Shown here one piece after another: positions 53,458 to 63,300 of a stretch of DNA of 64,000 nucleotides. A model generated the notes under the pieces. That model did not search any database and had not been told where the DNA came from. It saw nothing but the letters and a program-made list of their open reading frames with translations. Position numbers and translations under genes: made by a program. The DNA is from Lepidostoma basale. Taxonomy: Eukaryota; Arthropoda; Insecta; Trichoptera; Lepidostomatidae. The stretch spans positions 744,001 to 808,000 of the forward strand of contig JAHDVF020000172.1 of the NCBI GenBank assembly GCA_022606425.2, given 5' to 3'. The number at the start of each line of letters is the position of its first letter. Within the stretch, counting starts at the first letter, position 1.

Positions 53458-53550
53458 ACGGAAGAATCGACGTGCGTGTATGACTCGCTGTATGAATGTG
53501 GAGGAAGCTGGAGAGGTGTGCCAGGATAGAGTAGTGTGGCGGTCCATTCT
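53458..53550 (+). repeat. LINE-beta 3' segment
   Basis: GGAAGAATCGACGTGCGTGT, GTATGAATGTGGAGGAAGC, GTGTGGCGGTCCATTCT. It matches the (ACAAT)-tailed subfamily at 61205 and 62107. Confidence 0.65.
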
Positions 53551-53581
53551 GGCAGTTTCGGCGGCTCGCTGCCATCTTCTG
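53551..53581 (-). ncRNA. hammerhead-like motif, HHR-G
   Basis: Minus strand: CAGAAGA, T, GGCAGCGAGCCGCC, GAAACTGCC. U4 is replaced by A and stem III is not self-complementary. Abuts the LINE-beta fragment directly. Confidence 0.5.
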
Positions 53582-53906
53582 AATAGATTGCGACCAGTTG
53601 CGTGCATTTGTTGCTTCATATTCATTCAACTACCATGAAATTTCAGATAATTTTTTTTTTTTTTTTTTGTTATTATTTAATTTATTATTTTAAAGATAGA
53701 ACGTAATTTTCATATTCCGTTAAAGTTTTTTCCATTCGAAAAAAATTAAAATGAAAGTATTCAAGTATCCTACAAACAGCAATATTGTCATTTATTGTAT
53801 TAGTATATTTGTAACATGAAATATTAGACTAATTATTAATATGACGAGTAAACTCTGCAGGAAAGTAATTATTCATGCACGATGTACCTACATATGCTTA
53901 TACATT
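53582..53906. other. AT-rich sequence, no feature recognised
   Basis: Includes a T-run at about 53651-53667. Nothing else. Confidence 0.45.
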
Positions 53907-53908
53907 TA

Positions 53909-54619
53909 CGAGGGTCTTCCGGAAAGTAGTACCCGTTTGGCAATATAAAAAAATCTAGTATATATAAGCAAATATGAACGTTTTATTTTTGAATAACACA
54001 ACTTAAACTACTTCTCTACACAGTCATAACGTGTGACGAGTTTTGTATCCCAGCGTTATATTCCTCCACCGCCAGTTTGTTGCGATACGTAGTCACAGCA
54101 TTTTCGTCTTATGCAGATGGTGATTAACAACTTCATGAATAACACTTCTTGAAATATCACAGAAATGTTCACAGATTTCATCAATTATAACTCACCGATC
54201 TTTCTGAACGAATTCGTCAATCGAACTCAGCAGTTCGCCCGTAATGACTGACGGCCATCCCGAACGCTCTTCATCATAGATATTCTCTATTCCCAAGTTA
54301 AAATTACGACACCAGCGCCGAACAGCCAACTCGTCCATAAAATTGTCTCCATACACCTCCTTCCTATGAATATCGCAAGGTTGCACATATCTTGCGTTGA
54401 GAAATTTAATCACAGCTCTAACTTCACAACTGGCGGCGTTCTCTATTTTCTTGAACATTATAAACACTCACAGAAACCACATAGTCAATACCAGCGAGAT
54501 GTAACGTTGCACACAGACAGCTGAAATATAACTAAACGTGTTAGTACTTGTCCGGCGGCTACTCTTTTCGCCAGCGCTTCGCACGTCGTATACGGGTACT
54601 ACTTTACGGATGATCCTCG
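53909..54619 (-). mobile_element. mariner transposon, internally deleted, TA duplication
   Basis: The ends CGAGGGTCTTCCGGAAAGTA and TACTTTACGGATGATCCTCG form terminal inverted repeats of about 30 bp with some mismatches. TA stands on both sides (53907-53908 and 54620-54621). At 711 bp it is shorter than a full mariner (about 1.3 kb). Confidence 0.9.
54090..54467 (-). pseudogene. mariner transposase N-terminal DNA-binding region
   Basis: Minus strand: NAASCEVRAVIKFLNARYVQ, IHRKEVYGDNFMDELAVRRW, CRNFNLGIENIYDEERSGWP, IDEFVQKDR, a stop, then IIDEICEHFCDISRSVIHEV. These are the two helix-turn-helix parts and the DEERSGRPS-type linker of mariner transposases. The DDD catalytic domain is deleted. 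Confidence 0.88.
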
Positions 54620-54686
54620 TACTAATATTATAAAGGCCGGCGTACATAACGGTATGGTCAACATCCTTTCACACCTTAGAAATAAG

Positions 54687-55044
54687 CTAACTAACTAACT
54701 AACCATCACGCCGTCTCCCCGAAGGGGTAGGCAGAAAGAATGGACTGCCACACCTTTCTTTCCTGACATATTTCTCTCACTTCCTCAACATTCATACATC
54801 GTGTCATGCACGCGCGTCGATTTCTCTGACTCCTCACATGGCCGACATTCAATATTTGATTTATTTGATCGTGCCACGTTTTCCTCGGTCTTCCTCTATT
54901 TCTGGTACCATTTACATCATTAACATACAATTTTTTTACCATTCTTTCTTCATTCATTCTTTCCATGTGTCCAAACCATCTTAATGATCCTTTCATTATT
55001 TTGTTCATGACACCATCATTCGCACCGCATTCACTTCTTATATT
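54687..55044 (-). pseudogene. LINE-beta C-terminus, best preserved
   Basis: The minus strand is open for 116 codons: IRSECGANDGVMNKIMKGSL, RWFGHMERMNEERMVKKLYV, NDVNGTRNRGRPRKTWHDQI, NQILNVGHVRSQRNRRACMT, RCMNVEEVREICQERKVWQS, ILSAYPFGETA. The tail TAACTAACTAAC lies at 54687-54702. It is the reference for the family's 3' end. 5'-truncated. Confidence 0.88.
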
Positions 55045-55829
55045 GTTGGTTTTCATGTGTAATTAAATAGTTTTTTTTTATTATTCCTTTTTGTGATTTA
55101 TGTAATTTTATATTTTTTAAGCAAAAAACGTCAATACAAGTCATATTGAAAAAATATTTATCCATTTCAATATAGAATTTCTAAACATGTTTATGTTCCT
55201 AAACATCTATAGAATAATAATTTTATTTCTGCGTCCATATAAAAAATGTTTAAGTATCATAAATATTATGCAGAAAATTGTGAAAATATTAACTTTATTA
55301 TTTAAACAATCATATTGATTAGACGAGAAGGATAAGAAAAATCAGACATAAGAGGAAAAAATGTTTAGGTAACTGGAGTATACTGTAAACGATATCACGG
55401 AAACTCGATTTCAATTGAATTGAGTGTGTGGCTCCATGAAAGTAGAAAACATTTGCCACCATTCAAAATATTTTATCAATCTGATGTTCTATACTTTGTG
55501 TATGGATGTATTTATTTTGTATTTCTGTTTATGCTATAATTGTTGAGCTCTGTAGTGATCTCCTACTCCCTCTTTTTCCAAGAGGTAGTACTCCAACATG
55601 CGGTCCATGTTAAATTGTTCCGTTTCCATTGTTTGTTTTTTACTTTTTACTTATTTGGTTCTCTCTGTGATTAGTCTGGTTTCCTAGGCTTCTTGTCCTG
55701 TTCTGTGAGAGTTTGTAGTGTTTTTATTCCAGGTAGGCTTCAAACCTTATCTGGGAACCCAATTATTTTAAATGGGTTTGGAACCGGCAGCAATTACCTT
55801 CTATAGATTTTTTTATGAATCCCATAAGA
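55045..55829. other. AT-rich sequence, no feature recognised
   Basis: The part 55560-55790 is more balanced but I cannot assign it. Confidence 0.4.
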
Positions 55830-55945
55830 ATTCCATACATGGCTCTGCATGGAATACCAGATGGATGTTGTCCACAAGGAAGACCCTCAAAATGACGGAG
55901 AGATAGCTGGAGCTGAATCCTGAAATTACAGACTCTTAAGTAAAT
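55830..55945 (+). repeat. LINE-gamma fragment
   Basis: Residues IPYMALHGIPDGCCPQGRPS, then RRDSWS, in one frame before a stop. Matches the GTRPRGRPPKRWKDSW region. Confidence 0.6.
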
Positions 55946-56018
55946 GAAAACAAAAAAAATTGGTATGAAATTTATTTATTATTATGTATTTAGGGTGCTT
56001 GAAAGAAGAAGAAGATTT

Positions 56019-56165
56019 AGTTTGTGTTTGACTAGTTTCAGCAGTTTGTTTGACTAGTTTCACCTGTGTTTATGTTTGACCAGTTTCGTCAGTTTGCTGC
56101 CATCTTCTGGTGATTTTGCAGCAAGCTGCCGAAACCGGTCAAACATAAACACAAGTGGGAGCACA
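56019..56165. repeat. HHR-G divergent pair
   Basis: Minus motif 56078-56109 (CAGAAGA, GGCAGCAAACTGAC, GAAACTGGTC) and plus motif 56107-56140 (CTGGTGA, TTTTGCAGCAAGCTGCC, GAAACCGGTC) overlap by three bases and read outwards. To the left TTTGACTAGTTTCA is repeated at about 56028 and 56050, and on both sides CATAAACACA follows the motif. Core bases U4 and A6 respectively are altered. Confidence 0.7.
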
Positions 56166-57534
56166 ATAAATACATAATAATAAAGAAATTCTGTATAAAT
56201 TATTTTTTGTTTTCATTATTCAAAATGAACTTCTACCAAGAAATTTCAATTAAAAACATTAATTATTTCGACTCATGAGTCTTAAAGATGAGGAAGAAAA
56301 AGAAGAAGATTTTCTATCTTTCAATAACAGACGCTTATGTCAACAAGTCTTGAATGAGGTATCAGTCGATGCGGATATTCTCCAAATGACCTTTACGTCC
56401 TTTAAGGAACATATAGGTACATACTATAATTGCTAATATTGTTTTATTTTATTTTAATTGATTTTATTTTAACATGTATTTTATATGTATGTAAAATGTA
56501 TGTCAAATGTATACAGTAATGGGGTTTTAAAGACCTGTGGTATACAAAAAAAAAGAAGAAGAATAAGAATAAGAAAAAGAATATCTTCTTTCTCTCGTAG
56601 AATGGTGTTAAATTTCATCAAAATATATGAATTACAAGTTTTTATCTCGTATAGTAGATGACATTAGCATTGTAATTTTCCTTTATATAAATTTTGATTA
56701 TTAAATTGCTTCGATTAACTCGTAGAACAGCTCACCGTAAATATCAAAGATTTTTCTCTTTTATATAGCCTGAGAAACAATCCCATGCCCTTGGCAAGAA
56801 TAAGCATCCGTTAATTTCCTCGGAATAACTAGGTTAAAGGGCGTGCCCTCGGGTCTGATAAGGCCCTCTAGGAAGGTAAACGGTCTAATTTAATTTCGTA
56901 TACTTACAATTATTGCTGCAAGGAGGGTGACTGAGCATGTTTGAGGTCTTGGGTACGTTTCATTATGGTAAATGAGAGGTACGGACTATAATGGCCAATT
57001 CTCCTTCCTAACACGGACATCAAGTTCATGAGTCAACTGAAATTAATGTTCAATTACACCAACCGTCGTGAATTAAAATGAGTTGCTTAAATAGAACTGA
57101 AATCAAATGTGAAAAACGCTTCTTATTGTTGCGCTAGATCAAAATGTTGAAACAAGATAAATATGAAATTTTCTTAGAAATTTGGTTCTTATTTGTTTGT
57201 TGTGTTTTTGGGTAACACCGTGTGATTTCGGTAACTTCTTCTCGACCGACGTTTCGTAGACCATTATACCATATTTATTCATAGACCATTATTGTCTCCT
57301 GTGAGAAACTGCACGCCAGAAAGAAAAATCTTGAAAAACTACGAATTAAAAAGCACATTCACCCTTAGAAAACTAAAAAAAGGAATCATCTGATATTTTC
57401 ATTCTTAGGTGACATTTGTTGAAAGTATGAACTCATTAAAAATTATAATGTCTATTTTATTTTTTTTACCAGCAATTTTCAATATAACATATAAAAACAT
57501 TAATAATTTATCAACGTCATTTTTTAATTGAATC
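56166..57534. other. unassigned, with SINE tail fragment
   Basis: 56507-56553 is a SINE tail (GTATACAGTAATGGGGTTTT, GTGGTATAC, A-run). At 57240-57300, minus strand GGTCTACGAAACGTCGGTCG has GAAACGTC with self-complementary ACGT and may be another hammerhead-like remnant. The rest is unassigned. Confidence 0.4.
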
Positions 57535-57870
57535 TTCTTCTTCAAGTGCCCTGTCGGGTCCCCCCAACGTTGGCGATCACCCCAACGTTTTCCTGCGCCG
57601 CTCGGAATACCTCCTCCACACTTCGGATGCCAGCCCACTCTCTTACGTTTCGCAGCCAGGACATCTGTCTCCTACCGGGCCCTCGGCGTCCCTCAATTTT
57701 TCCCTCCAATATCAGTTGGAGAAGGTGGTATTTTTCCTCACGCAGTATATGACCCAGATATGAGATCTTTTGAACCTTGATAGTTGACAACAGTTCCCTG
57801 TCAACTCTAGCTCGCCTTAGGACTTCGGTATAGGTAGCCAAGTCTGTCCACTGAATTCTAAGCATTCGGC
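57535..57870 (-). pseudogene. LINE-delta C-terminus, minus strand
   Basis: Minus strand, 107 codons open: LRIQWTDLATYTEVLRRARV, SYLGHILREEKYHLLQLILE, GKIEGRRGPGRRQMSWLRNV, REWAGIRSVEEVFRAAQENV. AAG-type tail reversed at 57535-57546. Compared with the 34366 copy it lacks a few residues after AAQ. Confidence 0.85.
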
Positions 57871-57924
57871 TTTAGAGACACATTTCAAATGCTTAGCTAT
57901 TGTAATTCTTGGTTGAAGTAAAAA

Positions 57925-58470
57925 TGAGCTTCAGATATTTGGGAGTAGAGATCTGCAGCCAAAATGACCTTTATAACAAAGTACAAGAACAAGCCAATAA
58001 AATATCTGCCTTGTCAGGGTGTCTGAAGAATCTGGTCTAGAAGAACAAGCAAATGCGTATTGACAGTGGGTCAGAATTTATAAGACATGCGTGCGACCTA
58101 TCATGACGTATGCTGTAGAGACGTGGGCCGACACTGTACGAACCACGGGTCTGCTAAGAACATCTGAGATGAAAGTTTTAAGATACATTATTGAAAAAAC
58201 TCTCAGAGAGAGTGTCCATAACGCAGACGTTAGACAAGCTTGCGAAATATAAGATATCGTTCAGTGGAAAAAAATTAGAATAAGATACAGGAAAGAACAT
58301 ATAGCCAGAGTGGATGGTGACAGGTTTGCATATACAGCCGCTTACAAAATCTCCTCCGAACACCGTCCACCTGGAAGACAACCAACGAGGTGGAAGGACA
58401 GCTGGACCTTATCATCCTAGAAGACATAATTTCTGTGCCACAGATCGACAGATCTATTAAAAGAAGAATA
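57925..58470 (+). pseudogene. LINE-gamma fragment, RT-distal to C-terminus
   Basis: FRYLGVEICSQNDLYNKVQE, then in shifted frames KTCVRPIMTYAVETWADTVR, LLRTSEMKVLRYIIEKTLRE, AYKISSEHRPPGRQPTRWKD, and SWTLSS. It ends in AAAAGAAGAATAAGAAT. Stops near 58040 and 58253. Confidence 0.8.
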
Positions 58471-59024
58471 AGAATAATTCTTGGTTAATTCGAAAAATAA
58501 ATAATCAAATTATCTGAGACAGGGATCGCAAACTTTAAGATAAATTTTGTATATGGCAAAATAGCAAGTACTTTATCTTCTGCGAACCAAGAGGGAATAT
58601 AAATGACAATTTGTATAAGTGATAGCAGTTCTCTTGAGAGTAGATAACAAAATTTGAAATTTATTGGTAAAATTAATCGTTAATAATGAAAATATAAAAT
58701 ATATAAAAACTATTTAGATATATTACACTTCTACTAGCTTAAACCGATTTAAGCAGCTCGTTCCTTACTTTTGGTTGACTTCATGTCAGAAAAGGGCAGA
58801 GAGCTGCTGAATGCGATTGAAACTATGAACATCAAATTAAATTAAATTTAAATATTAAACTTAATGATACAAAATAATGAAAACACTTAGTATTTAACCA
58901 CGGTATGTATGTTGTTAAAAACAAAGTGTTTTTATTTATTTAAATATATAAATTTAAAATGTTTAACCACAAAATTAATACTTCTTATGAAAATTTAATA
59001 TTTAAATAGTATAATCTACATTTA
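58471..59024. other. AT-rich with HHR-G and HHR-E remnants
   Basis: Around 58785-58825 GGGCAGAGAGCTGCT and GATTGAAACTATGA recall HHR-G. Around 58880-58975 AGTATTTAACCACGG and ACAAAGTGTTTTTATTTATT match the HHR-E end. Both are strongly decayed. Confidence 0.4.
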
Positions 59025-59052
59025 ATACTGCCTAAGAAAGGCGAAACATGTC
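59025..59052 (+). ncRNA. hammerhead-like motif, first of tandem, HHR-B
   Basis: TACT, GCCTAAGAAAGGC, GAAACATGTC. Stem II and the self-complementary ACATGT are intact, but the UUGAUAA core is degraded (TTAATACT). Confidence 0.5.
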
Positions 59053-59352
59053 ATTCCTACAAACTATTGTATAATAAAACTTACAGAAAACAGACGTTTT
59101 CATACATAATAATTATCTGATATGGAGTTTAACATAATTTTTCAAGTAACAATTTTTTTTAAATTTCCTTATCTGTGTGAAAAGATATTTGAAAAATAGC
59201 CTTAGAAAGGCGAAACATGTCATTCCTACAAACTATAATAAAACAGACGTTTTCATACATAATAATTATCTGATATGGAGTTTAGCATAATTTTTCAAGA
59301 ACCAATTTTTTTTAAATTTCCTTATATGTGTGAAAAGATGTTTGAAAAACAG
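59025..59352 (+). repeat. HHR-B direct tandem, 169-bp period
   Basis: Two motifs in the same orientation, GAAACATGTC at 59043-59052 and 59212-59221, are exactly 169 bp apart. Each is followed by ATTCCTACAAACTAT, CAGACGTTTTCATACATAAT, ATTATCTGATATGGAGTTTA and AAATTTCCTTAT. The second unit lacks about 20 bp near its start and fades near 59352 (AAACAGTCTCGATATT), where a third motif would begin. Confidence 0.85.
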
Positions 59353-59485
59353 TCTCGATATTTTCACATTTTGACAAAACAAAACAATATTTTCGTGGTT
59401 TAATAATAATAACTACTGATTTTCTTTCGTGTTTTAATGTGGTAAATGTACCAGTATTTTCCTAATCATACACAGAATTTTCACA

Positions 59486-59600
59486 CATTCTAAGAGATCT
59501 CATTTCTACTCCAATTATTCTACTTTTATCCTTCTTTTGCCAGATCAATGCTTCACTTCCATACATAAGGGTCGGTACAAGAACACAAGTGTGCACTACA
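59486..59600 (-). repeat. LINE-beta inner fragment
   Basis: CTAAGAGATCTCATTTCTAC, CCTTCTTTTGCCAGATCAAT, ATACATAAGGGTCGGTACAA. Matches 4230-4345 and 63620-63740. Confidence 0.65.
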
Positions 59601-59929
59601 TAGAACTACGTGAATATAAATAAGACAATTTGTAGCTCTTATCGTAAAGATTCTCACAAAATCGCTGTAACTGCATTCAAAGAGGTCTACATATCTCCGT
59701 TTCCACCTCGTTTAGAAGACAGATCGCTGAAATACAGAAGAACTTCGAAGCACCTCTCTGCGGCTATTGGGGGCATAAGATAATATACGCTTCCTTGCTC
59801 TGCTATAGCTGTGGAGAACGTTTAGTTTCATTATTTATGTCTATGCTAAATAGTGTAATTGTTGCGGTAAAATATTTTTTTGTATTTTTAATATTCTTGC
59901 CAATAAACCGTGCACACACATTTAAGTAT
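59601..59929. other. no feature recognised
   Basis: Nothing recognised. Confidence 0.4.
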
Positions 59930-60660
59930 CTTGGCAATGTCATTACAGATATCATTGATCTCGAAAAATAAGTGAGGTGCAGAATAGAGATTGCGAGGGC
60001 CGCATTGAATAATATACTATTCTTCTGCAATGACAACATCAATTGAAAATTGAGACAGAGAATGGTGTTATATTTGGACCATATTACTTCAAACGTCAAA
60101 GTGAATACAATGAACCGTATAGAAGCATCCATCGGAAGATGTTGCGGATCCATGGACTGACATGGTCACAAACAATAAGGTATTTGAGAGAGCTAGAGTA
60201 AAAAGTTTTTTTTTAATGTATACAAATACTTGTAGACGAATACTGGATTTTCTCATTGCGGGTTATCATTTTAAGGATTATTTGTATCTCAATAGAGACG
60301 AACATGCAAATTGGAAACAGAATATGGTGGTCGAGGCGTTTACAGGACTTATGACCTGTCATTGGTTGGGTTAAGCGCAAGCTTTATGTAATACAACATT
60401 CCCCATTCCGTCCTTCTTACTATAAAAAGATACTTATTTTTTAATATAAAGATTAAAAAGATGGAATCCGAATAGAGAAATACGGTCTGCTACACCTCAT
60501 CATGAAATGGAAGATTGAAGGTAGGCGCGGTGTGGGAACACCCCAGGTGTCCTGCCTGGAAAACAGATGGGGGAGTTATTCCGGCTAGCTGTTCAGGATT
60601 GAGAGGCCTACGCCAGAGTGAAAACCGACGTCCGAGGGACCTGGCATGGCACTTTGAAAA
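59930..60660 (+). pseudogene. LINE-delta, decayed, with an internal insertion
   Basis: HTFKYLGNVITDIIDLEK, VRCRIEIARAALNNILFFCN, KLRQRM, VNTMNRIEAS run to about 60205. Residues EKYGLLHLIMKWKIEGRRGV and SCLENRW resume at 60475. Between them about 250 bp of unrelated sequence (60210-60470) includes a 70-codon frame of unknown nature. Many stops. Confidence 0.7.
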
Positions 60661-60954
60661 TAAGAAGAATATTCTTACAAAATTTAATGTACTATCAAAT
60701 AATGAATCCATTTAAGGCTTCCAAGCCTTCTCGCAAGCTAAACAAATAACTGAATCCTTCAAGGGAGTTTAGCTCTTAATAGAAATTATCAGACAGATTA
60801 TTTGTATAAGTAGGAGGCTTAAGCTGATTTCCTCCCGGACGAGAGAATAATGTTCATCTTTGATATTAATTTAACTAAGTTAGTTGGTTTAAACAGTTTT
60901 GAATAACTCTCACTTAAAGAGTAATACTGATTAATGATGTGTTACGAAAATATG

Positions 60955-61200
60955 AAAATTAAAATAATAACTTTGTCTTCTATGTTCGCCATACTCTGTG
61001 TTGTAGATGTTTAATATTTTCTTTTTCTTTTTTAAAAACTTTGTATGTAACACTAACATTTTAAACAAATTAAATATCAGATATATTTCGGACAACCCGG
61101 TCCTAAATATATCCTATATAAAATAGATATTTAAATATTATAAAATTGTTTACAAATATAATCAGTTTTGACAGATAATAACATCTGTCAAAACTGATCA
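60955..61200 (-). repeat. HHR-F unit, minus strand
   Basis: From the high end on minus: ACATCTGTCAAAACTGATTA-type start (and a 20-bp inverted duplicate at 61150-61200), AT-rich part, decayed motif 61078-61103 (GACCGGGTTGTCCGAAATAT), AGTGTTACATACAAAG, CATCTACAACACAGAGTATG. The core is deleted. Confidence 0.6.
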
Positions 61201-61204
61201 CATG

Positions 61205-61490
61205 TGTAAACAATACAATACAATACAATGCAAACCATCACGCCGTTTATCCGCAGGGGTAGGCAGGTAGTAGAGAGAATGGACTGCCACACTACTCTAT
61301 CCTGGCAAACCTCTCTAGCTTCCTCCAGACTCATACAACGAGTCATACACGCACGTCGATTCCTCCGACTTCTAACATGGTCAACCTTGGTTCGGACATA
61401 TGGAACGCATGAATGGAGAAAGAATGGTTAAGAAAGTATACTTTAATGGTGTAAATGGGGTACGGAGTCGAGGCAGACCGAGGAAAACAT
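61205..61490. pseudogene. LINE-beta copy, (ACAAT)n tail, inverted 5' segment
   Basis: Minus part 61205-61390: tail ACAATACAATACAATGC, ACCATCACGCCGTTTATCC, up to the codons LKVDHVRS-like. Plus part 61391-61490: FGHMERMNGERMVKKVYF, NGVNGVRSRGRPRKT. The plus part ends just upstream (about 8 codons missing) of where the minus part begins in the protein. Confidence 0.78.
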
Positions 61491-61540
61491 TTAAATTAAC
61501 AAAACAATTTTATAAAATTTTAAATATATATATAATATCA

Positions 61541-61640
61541 CTGAGGAAGGACCGGGTTGTCGGAAACATATTTGATATTTAATTTTAATATGTTTAAAAA
61601 ATTAGTGTTGTATACAGAGTATATAAAAAAGAAAAAGAAA
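61541..61640 (+). ncRNA. hammerhead-like motif, HHR-F, with 3' body
   Basis: CTGAGGA (61541-61547), A, GGACCGGGTTGTC, GGAAACATATTT, GATATTTAATTTTAATATGT, GTGTTGTATACAGAGTATAT. The core is intact, but the last stem II pair is altered and stem III reads ACATAT. It faces the 60955-61200 unit across the LINE-beta copy. Confidence 0.55.
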
Positions 61641-61699
61641 AATAGAATAACTTTGTATTCAATTTTAATGTTCGTTATCTAGAAATTTCATTGAATAAT

Positions 61700-61950
61700 T
61701 TATAGTTTTGTCCGAAACACTATAATACTACAACGTTATTAAATGTTTTTAATTTCAAAACACTGTTGTTAAACGAATTCTATGAGTTATATTCACCAAC
61801 TTATGTTGGCATCATCGGGCTTTACAAACAACAAAAATCAGTTGTTTGTAACAACGATGATGCCAACATAGGTTGGCGAAACGGTTATAGCGATAATCTC
61901 GATAAATATAAATTGCGAAACATACATATAATAACAGTGTTTCAAAATTA
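61700..61950. repeat. HHR-A inverted pair
   Basis: Minus motif about 61785-61818 (CCGATGA, TGCCAACATAAGTTGG, TGAATATAAC) and plus motif 61854-61887 (ACGATGA, T, GCCAACATAGGTTGGC, GAAACGGTTAT). Between them GTTTGTAA pairs with TTTACAAAC. Shared end on minus at 61700-61740 (AGTATTATAGTGTTTCGGAC). Confidence 0.65.
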
Positions 61951-61964
61951 ATTACATGATAGAA

Positions 61965-62103
61965 ATATTATTTTACATTATTTTATGTGAGTAACATGTT
62001 TCACCTAGCTAGGGAGATATCAAATGCCATTAGTTCTTATATACAAACAGCAATATATTACTAGCATAAAATATTATAAAACTTCTAGAACACATACGTT
62101 TTT
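61965..62103. repeat. HHR-B remnant
   Basis: ATGTGAGTAACATGTTTCAC, CTAGCTAGGGAGATATCAAA (minus motif remnant), then plus-side TATTATAAAACTTCTAGAAC and ACATACGTTTTT. Strongly decayed inverted pair. Confidence 0.45.
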
Positions 62104-62106
62104 AAC

Positions 62107-62524
62107 AATACAATACAAACCATCACGCCGTTTCCCCGCAGGGGTAGGCAAAGAGAATGGACCGCCACACTACTCTATCCTGGCAAACCTCTTTAGCTTC
62201 CTCCAAATTCACACAACGAGTCATACACGCACGTCGATTCCTCCGACTTCTAACATGACCAACCTTTAAAATTTGATTAATTTGGTCATGCCATGTTTTC
62301 CTCGGTCTGCCTCGACTCCATCCTTTCATAATTTTGCTCATAATCATTCTTCCGCTCTACATTCCTTTCTTATATCAGCATTTGCGATTCTGTCGTATAT
62401 CGTTCTACCACACAAACGTCTTAGGGACCTCATCTCTACCGCATTTATTCTGCTCTCATCCTTCTTCTGTCAGTTCCATGCTTCGCTTCCATACATTAGG
62501 GTTGGGACCAGAACTCCATTGTGA
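62107..62524 (-). pseudogene. LINE-beta, (ACAAT)n tail, with internal deletion
   Basis: ACAATACAATACAAACCATC, CCGTTTCCCCGCAGGGG, then on minus GRPRKTWHDQINQILKVGHV, RSRRNRRACMTRCVNLEEAK, EVCQDRVVWRSILFAYPCGE. Upstream residues of the FGHMERMDGERMVKKVY segment are deleted (about 87 bp) relative to the copy at 63401. Confidence 0.82.
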
Positions 62525-62703
62525 AACGGCCGTTTTCGCTCTACGTTTTTAAAAAGATTAATATTTCACATGGAAATACACAAATAAAATAAATCATACA
62601 GACCCACTTTTTAAGAGCCAGCAGATCTCAAGAATTTCCAAAGTTAAACATTGGACGAAGTCAGTTAACATGATAGCCAAACTACGGCCACAGGAGAAGA
62701 CAC

Positions 62704-63300
62704 TTAACCCTCGGTAACTACTCAAGGGTCACCGTGACCCTGTGAACTTTGTAAACAAAATTTTCGTACGATAACTCTTAGACAACCCCTCTACCCCGTC
62801 CATATATTCTCAGTATTGCAGTATTACGCCCACGCTTGCGCTTGGTGGGTGTGTTCAGCCGTTCTGTGCACATTTCGCGCTATACCAGAAGTGACGGGGC
62901 CACGGTGACCCTTGAATATCATCAATGTCAGTAATAGATAACCATTGTTTTTTTAAATCGTTTTCTCTAGTTTAACATATTATTTTAAGAGGTTAATTCG
63001 CGTTATTTGGTAATCAAACTATGATCATGATCCCCAGATACCAACGAGACAACTATAAATTAGTATTAGCCAATATTGTTTCGTAATTACCTATATTTGC
63101 CGAAGAAGTAAAGGTATTTTCTGGCATAACTCAAACAACGCATTATATTATTTGTATCGGCCGAACGTCCATTAGTCACTAGAAGAGACAGGGCGAAAGA
63201 TAACAAATTAGAGGCAATATCTAATATTTTCTCCGAATGGATAAGACTTTGGTCCCGAAAACTAACATATGTGGGAACTGTGAAGTCAAATAAGAGAGGG
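62704..63300 (+). mobile_element. piggyBac element, 5' part, running into the assembly gap
   Basis: TTAA at 62704-62707 is followed by CCCTCGGTAACTACTC, in line with the TTAA target and CCCT-type ends of piggyBac. GGGTCACCGTGACCC at 62727-62741 is a palindromic subterminal motif, echoed at about 62898-62911. A decayed transposase segment follows (63151-63297). The 3' end is lost in the gap. Confidence 0.75.
63151..63297 (+). pseudogene. piggyBac transposase fragment, internally deleted
   Basis: The frame reads FVSAERPLVTRRDRAKDNKL, EAISNIFSEW, then RLWSRKLTYVGTVKSNKR. The TR..R..DKL..I..IF part and the KLTYVGT.K.NKR part are normally far apart in piggyBac transposases, so the catalytic middle is missing. 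Confidence 0.75.

Noticed and set aside
60490..60715. Overlapping frames on both strands around 60.5-60.7 kb as a GC-rich gene
   Set aside because: The plus strand shows LINE-delta residues (KIEGRRGV) in another frame, so both frames are shadows.
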